A stretch of 64,000 bases of DNA from Bradyrhizobium sp. 132. GTDB taxonomy: Bacteria; Pseudomonadota; Alphaproteobacteria; Rhizobiales; Xanthobacteraceae. The notes below the pieces were generated by a model. That model did no database searches. It saw only the letters and a list, made by a program, of their open reading frames with translations, and had not been told where the DNA came from. Where the stretch lies: assembly GCF_023074185.1 (NCBI RefSeq), contig NZ_JADPKY010000194.1:27014-91013 (forward strand), given 5' to 3'. Positions 1 to 6,380 of the stretch are shown piece after piece (positions within the stretch are counted from its first letter, which is position 1; each line of letters begins with the position of its first letter). Position numbers and translations under genes: made by a program.

Positions 1-1
1 G

Positions 2-469
2 GACAAATATCCCGAACTCGACGAGGAAGATCAGGAGGCCGTGCGTCAGCACGCCATCACCGCTCTCAACCTGACCCAGCAGGCCAAACAGGTAGCGCTT
101 GGCGGTGGTGGCGGTGACACTGAGCCAACCGCCAACACCGCCCTGATTGACGGGGTCCGAAAGTTTGCGATGGACGTGCGCGACCTGGATATCGACCTTA
201 TCGACCGCATAAATCCGTTCGGCGAAGCCTACGCGATCCTCGCCAAGACGATGAGCGAGGACAGCTTGAAGCAAGTCGCGGCGGCGATTGCCGCTAAGCG
301 CACCAGCCTGACACCGGAGGACGCCAAGGAATTGGCTGTCCGCGCTGTCAAATTCAAAAAGGAGCGCGGCCGGCTCCCCTCCATCAGTTCGACGGACGCT
401 TGGGAAAAGCGGATGGCCGAAGGTGCCGCTGCCTTCGTCCGCTTCAAGGATGAGGGTCGCTATGAGTGA
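2..469 (+). CDS. C-terminal part of a probable DEAD/DEAH helicase-family protein (5' end outside window)
   Basis: The frame is open from the first bases of the window, so this is the last 155 codons of a gene that starts upstream. The visible part is charged and largely helical, with a short Gly-rich stretch near residue 28, and carries no enzymatic motif. The stop overlaps the start of the next gene (ATGAGTGA), which is typical of translational coupling. The helicase label is inference from the C-terminal flavour and from the common pairing of such helicases with GIY-YIG proteins like the one downstream. The helicase motifs themselves would lie outside the window, so the function cannot be confirmed here. 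Confidence 0.6.
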   Translation, partial: DKYPELDEEDQEAVRQHAITALNLTQQAKQVALGGGGGDTEPTANTALIDGVRKFAMDVRDLDIDLIDRINPFGEAYAILAKTMSEDSLKQVAAAIAAKRTSLTPEDAKELAVRAVKFKKERGRLPSISSTDAWEKRMAEGAAAFVRFKDEGRYE

Positions 470-1661
470 CCTCGATCTCGACGAATTGCGCGCGGAACTC
501 GAAGACTTCGCCCAGCCCGAGGCGCGTGGCGGGCGCTCGCCACGTGAGGAACGCATCATCGCGGGCTTTGAGGAAATCCAGCGTTTCGTCGAACAGCACG
601 GACGGCCGCCGCAGCATGGCGAAGATAAGGGCATCTTCGAGCGACTGTATGCCGTGCGCCTCGATCGCATGCGTGCGTTTGAGGAATGCCGTTCGCTTCT
701 CGCGCCGCTCGATCACCAGGCGCTCCTGGCCGGAGCGGAGAATGCACCTACTGCGCCGGTGGAGACGATGGACGATGACGAGCTTCTCGCCGAGCTAGAG
801 GGCGCTGCAGGCGCGTCCGACATCACCGAGCTTCGCCATGTTCGTACCGCCGCCGACAAGCGCGCCGCCGAGGAAATCGCCAACCGCACCGTTTGTGAAG
901 ACTTCGAGCAGTTTAAGCCCCTGTTTGCCCGCGTAGCAAAAGAGCTTGAGGCCGGCATTAGGATCACTCGGCAGATCAGGAAGGATGCAGGTTTCTTGAA
1001 AGCGGACATCAAGGAAGGTGAGTTCTTTGTCCTTGGCGGTCAAACTGCGTATATCGCGGATGTAGGTGAACAAATAAGGGCTCCAAATGGCGAGTTCGAC
1101 GCGCGCCTGCGTGTGATCTATTCGAACGCTACGGAGAGCAATATCCTGCTCCGTTCGCTTCAGCGCGCGCTTTACAAGGATGAAACAAGCCGTCGCGTAT
1201 CGGAGCCTACCGCTGGCCCGCTGTTTTCCGCTGAAGCCGATGACGGCGATCTAGCGAGTGGCACCATCTATGTCTTGCGCAGCAAGTCTGACCATCCGGT
1301 TGTTGCCGCTCACCGCAATGTTCTGCACAAAATCGGGGTTACCAGCGGCGACGTTGGACGGCGCATCGCGAACGCGAAACTTGACCCGACCTTCCTGATG
1401 GCTGACGTGGAAATCGTCGCTTCCTATGAACTTTACAACATTAACCGAACGAAGCTTGAGAACATTATCCATCGTGTCTTCGACCCCGCGCGACTGGACA
1501 TCGAAATAAAGGATCGGTTCGGCAATCCTGTGATCCCGCGCGAATGGTTCCTTGCGCCACTGTTCGTTATCAACGAAGCTGTCGAGCGGATCAGGGATGG
1601 AACGATTACCGGTTATGCTTACGATCCCAAGGCAGCAGCCTTGGTGAATGCCAAGACTTGA
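462..1661 (+). CDS. GIY-YIG nuclease family protein (T5orf172-type domain)
   Basis: A protein of about 399 residues. The N-terminal two thirds is acidic and helical. The last ~135 residues look like the T5orf172 branch of the GIY-YIG superfamily: a GTIYVLRSKSD strand (about residue 265), then HKIGVTSGDVGRRI (about residue 290), an ELYNINRTKLENIIHRVF helix with the expected Glu, and a conserved NPVIPREWF stretch near the end. The start is the ATG at 462, inside the upstream stop, rather than the longer frame back to 423, because the overlap implies coupling. Together the two genes suggest a helicase-nuclease pair acting on DNA, possibly in restriction or repair. That role is inference. Confidence 0.8.
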   Translation: MSDLDLDELRAELEDFAQPEARGGRSPREERIIAGFEEIQRFVEQHGRPPQHGEDKGIFERLYAVRLDRMRAFEECRSLLAPLDHQALLAGAENAPTAPVETMDDDELLAELEGAAGASDITELRHVRTAADKRAAEEIANRTVCEDFEQFKPLFARVAKELEAGIRITRQIRKDAGFLKADIKEGEFFVLGGQTAYIADVGEQIRAPNGEFDARLRVIYSNATESNILLRSLQRALYKDETSRRVSEPTAGPLFSAEADDGDLASGTIYVLRSKSDHPVVAAHRNVLHKIGVTSGDVGRRIANAKLDPTFLMADVEIVASYELYNINRTKLENIIHRVFDPARLDIEIKDRFGNPVIPREWFLAPLFVINEAVERIRDGTITGYAYDPKAAALVNAKT

Positions 1662-1780
1662 TGCTCTGCTTGAACGCTGGGCGGAGTTTGAGCGAAAAGC
1701 GGGCTGAGAGTATTATGTTGAACGCCTGAACGGGGGGACTAGTGGGCACACGGGACACGTTTTCGGGCGGCGGCTCAATC

Positions 1781-2164
1781 ATGCGTGGAGGAAAGGATGG
1801 CCGCCTTCAATGGACATCCCTGGACCCTGCTGAAAACAGACAAAGCCCTAAGTCTACCAAGGGACCCCGCAAACGAGCGCCGTCGCGAATTGAGATCGAA
1901 CGACGGTCACAAGAAGCCGATAGACAAGAGGCGAAGCTGATCCGCAGCTTCATTTCTCAGTGCGCAACGGCTTATGCGGCAGAAAAGCTTGACGCATCCC
2001 GTCCAGAGCCGCCGAAATCGTTGAAGGGCCGGATAAAGAATTCTGGTGGCAACGTTGGATGGCTGGCAGCTCAGCCGAGTTACCAAGCGTTTTTTCACCA
2101 GGCCTATTGTCGGATTATAGGCAAGGATATTCCCATTGAAAAAGTGTGGGCCCAGCCCAAGTAG
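1781..2164 (+). CDS. Hypothetical protein, basic, 127 residues
   Basis: An unrecognised small basic protein. The ATG at 1781 is preceded by in-frame GTG at 1742, so the start is uncertain. The N-terminal half is low in complexity and rich in Lys, Arg and Ser. The C-terminal half is more protein-like, with aromatic residues (GNVGWLAAQPSYQAFFHQAY). It follows the GIY-YIG gene by about 120 bases on the same strand and converges on the phosphatase gene. No function is proposed. Confidence 0.4.
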   Translation: MRGGKDGRLQWTSLDPAENRQSPKSTKGPRKRAPSRIEIERRSQEADRQEAKLIRSFISQCATAYAAEKLDASRPEPPKSLKGRIKNSGGNVGWLAAQPSYQAFFHQAYCRIIGKDIPIEKVWAQPK

Positions 2165-2237
2165 AGAACCTCCCCCAGGACGGCTGGCAGGCATCCAACA
2201 GACTGGAAGATAAAGCCTTGTTATTGCGAATTGCTGA

Positions 2238-3164
2238 TTAGGCCGGAACCGATTCCAGGCGATCCTGCTTTAACTCTCGCTCGCCCGACCATCGATAGGC
2301 GGTCAAATAGCCTTTCTTCGCGACACTGAAATCGAGACATGCTGCGTTCCGCGCAGTGATTTCCGGCTCGCCCTTCAACCAATAATGACCAAAAAATACT
2401 GGCTTTTCTTCGAGGTAGCGGTAGTCATTTGGGAGCTTCGAATCGGGCAGTTCACTTTCCCGTCCCTCCAATCCAAGGGCGGCCTTGCGAAATGTTGTCG
2501 CCTCCTGATCCCACCAGCGGAGTCGAACTTCTTCCCGCCTGTGACCATCTTTGTCGAAAAAATGAATTCCCGCAGGCAACCGCTGTTCTGGGCCCTTCAA
2601 GAGTATTTCGACGGCGGCATGCGCTTGTGTCCCATGGCGGTAGCTCTCCCGGATTCCCGTCTCCGTGAGGCACCCGCGCCCGTCAACCATTGACGTTAGT
2701 GCCTTGCGCGAAGTTTCATGCCAACAAGCGTGGACCACTCGAATGCCTGGAAGGTCGAGCCAAACCGGCAGGCTCCTGAACCAGCCGATAGCGTTCTGAT
2801 GGGAAGTCGAGTTCTCTTCGAACTGATTAAGGAACTCTGCGTGCTGGTGCGCATTCTTCGCAGAATGGCTTCGAAGAAAATCTCCATCCTCACGTTGAGT
2901 AGCCCAGCCGATCGCGTTGAACTCGTGGTTTCCCAAGATTGCGCGAGCCGATCCCGCCTCGCACATAGCGCGGGCAATCCGAAAAACTTCAAACTGTTGC
3001 GGGCCACGATCAATGAAGTCGCCCACGAAAATCATTTTCCGTTCTGGATGCCGAAAAATCCCTTCAATTTCGATATAGCCGAGCTTTTCTAGCAACCGAT
3101 GCAGGGCGTCTGCATGACCGTGGATGTCGCCGACAAGATCGTAACCTTGCTCAGATTTGCTCAA
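2238..3164 (-). CDS. Calcineurin-like metallophosphatase (PrpA/bis-5'-nucleosyl tetraphosphatase type)
   Basis: A 308-residue protein with the classic binuclear-metal motifs in order: DLVGDIHGHAD near residue 10, FVGDFIDRGPQ near 45, GNHEFNAIG near 78, and later His residues (VHACWHE, FFGHYWL). These fit protein phosphatases or diadenosine tetraphosphate hydrolases of the PPP superfamily; the substrate cannot be told. The start is chosen as TTG at 3164 because GGGGAG lies a few bases upstream and because TTGA overlaps the stop of the upstream Ada-domain gene. A longer frame to TTG 3197 exists but has no better support. Confidence 0.85.
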   Translation of the reverse strand: MSKSEQGYDLVGDIHGHADALHRLLEKLGYIEIEGIFRHPERKMIFVGDFIDRGPQQFEVFRIARAMCEAGSARAILGNHEFNAIGWATQREDGDFLRSHSAKNAHQHAEFLNQFEENSTSHQNAIGWFRSLPVWLDLPGIRVVHACWHETSRKALTSMVDGRGCLTETGIRESYRHGTQAHAAVEILLKGPEQRLPAGIHFFDKDGHRREEVRLRWWDQEATTFRKAALGLEGRESELPDSKLPNDYRYLEEKPVFFGHYWLKGEPEITARNAACLDFSVAKKGYLTAYRWSGERELKQDRLESVPA

Positions 3165-3439
3165 AGCACTCCCCTCGGGGCTTTGGTGGCCCGCCAAGCT
3201 TTGTATTGGCTACGCATGCAATTCCCGCAGGGTCGATAGCCAGCCGCGATTGCTGTGGCTTCGTCAGCGAAGAATACTCGATGTTTTTGATAGGTGGTGC
3301 CAGCTGCAACCGCCCTCATGGCGGAAGAGCAATTCAGCTGACCGTAAACCTTCATTCGGCCATTTCCTCCGAAAGTGCCGGGAGTGGGGCTAGAAAAAAT
3401 CTGTCGGTCCTCACCAAGCAGCCGATATATTTTGGGCAT
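3161..3439 (-). CDS. Ada-type metal-binding domain protein
   Basis: A 92-residue protein consisting essentially of one Ada zinc-binding domain. It contains the YGQLNCSSAMRA strand, then FFADEATAIAAGYRPCGNCM with the C-x2-C pair near the end. In full Ada proteins this domain takes a methyl group from DNA phosphotriesters on one Cys. Here there is no methyltransferase or AraC part. The ATG at 3439 is preceded by a GGAG-like site. The stop overlaps the phosphatase start (TTGA), so the two are probably translated together. The functional link between them is unknown. Confidence 0.8.
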   Translation of the reverse strand: MPKIYRLLGEDRQIFSSPTPGTFGGNGRMKVYGQLNCSSAMRAVAAGTTYQKHRVFFADEATAIAAGYRPCGNCMRSQYKAWRATKAPRGVL

Positions 3440-3855
3440 TGTCCGCTCCACTTCACATTCCTTTTGCTCGCGATGTTTATTCGAGGCCCGTGGGTTTGGG
3501 GTCATGGCCGTTACTGCTCTCCCATCGAGCAATCGATGCTGCCGACCTATTCGTCAAGTGATGTTACGGGAACTCACTTTAGCTTCCCATTCGGGGCAGC
3601 ATGCGTGAGCCTGGCGCGTTGAGAACCGTGGCAGGCGTCTATCGCACTCTATGTTACTACTCGCGTACACCTAGCGTAGGGTGCGATCGCCCTCGAAAAC
3701 GAGTTAACTTCCTCTTCAACCCAAAAAGGCTCAACGGTTGCGGCCCTGTGCCGTGTTTGGGATGCGGCAACTCCGAAATGACGAGTCTCTATTGGCGTCG
3801 TACGATTCCCTCCCGCTTTCCCCAGGATACGGCCGCAAACATCTGGTTTTTTGGA
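3440..3855. other. Intergenic region between the Ada-domain gene and the rep module
   Basis: About 415 bases with no convincing gene. An open frame at 3601-3861 is rich in Arg, Cys and Pro, has no recognisable family and no ribosome site, and is treated as chance. The region separates the divergent Ada-domain gene from the plasmid-like Rep/Mob module, so a module boundary may lie here. No attachment-site repeat could be assigned by eye. Confidence 0.4.
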
Positions 3856-3899
3856 GACTAGTTGACTAGACTATCAAGGGCCCTGCTTAGGGTCCTGAT
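3856..3899. repeat. GACTAG direct repeats plus hairpin with CTTGATA (candidate double-strand origin)
   Basis: Two GACTAG hexamers (3856-3861, 3864-3869) precede a hairpin whose arms are 3873-3884 and 3889-3899, an 11-bp stem with one bulged A, one G-U pair and a GCTT loop. The minus strand reads CTTGATAG across the left arm, resembling the CTTGATA nick-site core known for Rep_1-type rolling-circle plasmids. There is no U-run after the hairpin, so a simple terminator is less likely. Its position just upstream of rep also fits an origin. Confidence 0.4.
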
Positions 3900-3936
3900 A
3901 GAGGGCTAAATTGGCCGATTGTTCGGATAGTCGCGG

Positions 3937-5520
3937 GTGACCGCCCGGCTGGAAAAAATCCAGCCTCAGAACACAGTAGCCCCCCTCAAGACTTTCAATG
4001 ATGGCAACTCGGCACGCTCCAGGGCGACGAGCGATCCTGCCATTCACCTGCAAAATCCTGACCTTCGCAAGGTAGCTGCTCGTCAACCGGGGCCGCTCGC
4101 GCCGACCGCGGAGCGGCCGGCCTTGAGAACAGAGGAGCTACGTTTCCAGAGTGAGAGAGGGCCTAAAGAGCAGCCAGAGAACTCCACTTCTGAATTGTGG
4201 AAGCTCCATCATTCCATCCAAAGATTGCTGAGGCCGCCGGTTGCCGAGGATGGAACGCGTAAGAGGGGCCCATCTGTCTGCGGATGCGGATACGCCTCAA
4301 CTGCGAACGACGACGTTACTCTGCATGTGAGAAGAACGGGGTCTCGGCCGCAAGCCTCTGTCTCGGGGATTTACAGGTGCGGGTCGCCCTGGCTTTGTCC
4401 AATTTGCAGCAAGCGGACCGCCATTCAGCGTCAGGCGCGTGTGCAGAAGGTGGCCGAGGCGACCCAGGCGCAGGGAGGCATCTTTGCGCACGTGGTCATA
4501 ACCGTCCGTCACAAACGTGGACAAAGCCTGGCGGAGCTAAAAGCGGCGGTGACCGAATCCAGCCGCGCCGCGCGATCCGGGCGGGCCTGGAAGGCCATAC
4601 AAGCATCGGGGCAGGTTCTCGGTGTGTTGTCTGCACCCGAGGTGACCTATTCCACGAAAGCAGGTTGGCATTTTCATGTTCACCAGGGCATTCCGATGTT
4701 GACGTCGGATGTGGACAGGGCCACCGCAGCCTGCAAACAATTCGTCGAGCGCTATCTACAGGAACTCGAAAAGCGTGGCTTCGATGCGAATTGGAATGGG
4801 CAGCACGTAAGCATCAGTCACGATCCTCAAGGCGCCGCCGCCTACATTGGCAAAGGGCTGTCGTGGGAGATTGCCGGCGGCACCGCCAACAAAGCAAAGG
4901 CTCGACTGGATGGCTCTCTGGCCCCCTTCGAGATTGCACGCCGAGCTGCTAACGGCAGTGAACAGATGCGCGCCCTTTGGCTCGAATATGCAGCAGTCAT
5001 GCCTGGCACACGCAGTTGCGTAATAACGGCGGCCCTCGCAAAGCACCTCGAAATTCAAACCGAGGATGTTGACGGCGATGAAGAAGATTCCACCGACGAA
5101 ACGGAACCCACCGACGTCGTGGGAACGCTCCCCACGATCAACTGGAACACCATTCTGCGACTCGGTCATGCTCCCCGGCTTCTTGGAGAATTAGAGACCC
5201 GGGAAGCGGCAGCATGGCCGGCAATTCGAGCCTGGGCAATCAAGGTATCGACGGAGCTAAGGCCGGAGGACATCCCCTGCGGATCCGCGCCAGCCGCTGC
5301 TTCCATAGTCGCGAGAATGTCCCGATCCGATTTGACGCGAACGATTGCATGGCGAGGCCTAGAGACGATGCCGGGTCGGCGTTTCATCGAAAGCGAGGTC
5401 GGTCGGCTGCAGGATGATTGGATGAAGTTCGGGGGTCCCAAGCCGCCGGGCATCTCAGATGTTGTCGGATGTCTCGCAAAGATATCGCGGGAATCTAAGC
5501 CGGCTATGCGGCCAATTTAG
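3937..5520 (+). CDS. Rolling-circle replication initiator Rep (Rep_1-like HUH endonuclease)
   Basis: A 527-residue protein with two Cys pairs near residues 110-150 (VCGCGY; YRCGSPWLCPICSKR), then GWHFHVHQGIPML with the metal-binding histidines at about 245-249, then AAYIGKGL with a candidate nicking Tyr near 303. This order matches Rep_1-type initiators, which nick the plus origin and start rolling-circle replication. The only start is GTG at 3937 with no strong ribosome site, and the first ~100 residues are low in complexity, so the true start may be later. A 10-bp inverted repeat brackets the gene (3874-3883 and 5522-5531). Confidence 0.8.
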   Translation: MTARLEKIQPQNTVAPLKTFNDGNSARSRATSDPAIHLQNPDLRKVAARQPGPLAPTAERPALRTEELRFQSERGPKEQPENSTSELWKLHHSIQRLLRPPVAEDGTRKRGPSVCGCGYASTANDDVTLHVRRTGSRPQASVSGIYRCGSPWLCPICSKRTAIQRQARVQKVAEATQAQGGIFAHVVITVRHKRGQSLAELKAAVTESSRAARSGRAWKAIQASGQVLGVLSAPEVTYSTKAGWHFHVHQGIPMLTSDVDRATAACKQFVERYLQELEKRGFDANWNGQHVSISHDPQGAAAYIGKGLSWEIAGGTANKAKARLDGSLAPFEIARRAANGSEQMRALWLEYAAVMPGTRSCVITAALAKHLEIQTEDVDGDEEDSTDETEPTDVVGTLPTINWNTILRLGHAPRLLGELETREAAAWPAIRAWAIKVSTELRPEDIPCGSAPAAASIVARMSRSDLTRTIAWRGLETMPGRRFIESEVGRLQDDWMKFGGPKPPGISDVVGCLAKISRESKPAMRPI

Positions 5521-5521
5521 C

Positions 5522-5531
5522 GGGCCCTTGA
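5522..5531. repeat. GGGCCCTTGA, inverted copy of a sequence upstream of rep
   Basis: This 10-mer directly after the rep stop is the exact reverse complement of 3874-3883 in the candidate origin hairpin. Both contain CTTGA. It could be a second Rep recognition element or chance; it is recorded because the two copies bracket the rep gene. Confidence 0.35.
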
Positions 5532-5670
5532 GAACGAGCCCATTTGTGAGATTCTAGTGCGATGAGGCCGCGAAGGAGCAGAGAGCGAAGACAGTAGCCA
5601 GCCATGTTTTGAGGCCCCTCGTGCCCAAAAACCAATGCTCCCCTGTCGGTCGCCTTGAGTGGGAAAACTG

Positions 5671-6105
5671 ATGTCAGATTGGAGTCAGACGATCCAACGC
5701 AAAGTGGGGCGCGCCGGAAGACCGCCGGTTGCGCACCCGCGGCTAAAGGTTTTCAAAGTGCGCGCCAACCTGGAGGAGGAGGCGATGCTCAACGCTGGCG
5801 CCAGTGCGGCGTGCCTTCCAATTGCAACCTTCCTCCGCAAGCGAGCCCTGGGCACGGTCCGCTTTCCCGTTCCCAAATCTGACTTGCAAACCGCAGCACA
5901 GCTCGCTCGCCTGGGGAATCTTCTCAACCAGGCGGTCGCCCTGGCGCATCGCGGTAGTGCGCCGGCTTGGCCTTCCCAGGAAATGGCTGAACTTCAGAAC
6001 GTTTGTGGTCGCCTCGCTGTTCTCCTCATCGAGACGCGCCAACCTGATCGAGTCCCGACTCTCGATGTGGTGGATCAGATGTCGATGAAAACGCGTGACG
6101 CATGA
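5671..6105 (+). CDS. mobC: MobC-like plasmid mobilisation protein
   Basis: A 144-residue protein. A basic N-terminus (HPRLKVFKVRANLEEEAML) with ribbon-helix-helix character is followed by PIATFLRKRALG and QLARLGNLLNQAVALAHRG, the two signature stretches of MobC-type relaxosome accessory proteins. These help the relaxase open the origin of transfer. The ATG at 5671 is chosen over GTG 5659 because it lies behind a GGGA stretch. The stop overlaps the next start (ATGA at 6102), placing it in one transcript with the relaxase. Confidence 0.75.
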   Translation: MSDWSQTIQRKVGRAGRPPVAHPRLKVFKVRANLEEEAMLNAGASAACLPIATFLRKRALGTVRFPVPKSDLQTAAQLARLGNLLNQAVALAHRGSAPAWPSQEMAELQNVCGRLAVLLIETRQPDRVPTLDVVDQMSMKTRDA

Positions 6106-6380
6106 GCGTGAGACAGATCATTCGGCGGTGCGTTGCAAACTTCCTCTATCCGTCAGAACCCGACCTAGTCTCCTATGACACTATCATAAAGGTTTTGAAC
6201 CGCCGCCGGAGCAGGCTGGACCTCCCTCACGTAAAGGAATTTAAATTGCCCGAACGGCCGTTCCGGCCACAGCCTTACTCAGTCGCCTCGACCGGTTCGA
6301 CGGAGTCCTCATCTGCGACTTACGATTACGTACCGCCGGACGATTTTGGCGTGGAAGAGCCGCGCGGGTATCGTCCATGA
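6102..6380 (+). CDS. Small hypothetical protein between mobC and the relaxase
   Basis: A 92-residue unrecognised protein. Its ATG overlaps the mobC stop and its stop overlaps the relaxase start (ATGATA at 6377), so the three genes form a tightly coupled set. The N-terminal 60 residues are basic with a helical look; the tail is rich in Ser, Pro and acidic residues. A relaxosome role is plausible from position only. Confidence 0.65.
   Translation: MSVRQIIRRCVANFLYPSEPDLVSYDTIIKVLNRRRSRLDLPHVKEFKLPERPFRPQPYSVASTGSTESSSATYDYVPPDDFGVEEPRGYRP

Noticed and set aside
3601..3861. 86-residue plus-strand frame before rep
   Set aside because: No ribosome site, no family features, and unusual Arg/Cys/Pro content; treated as chance.
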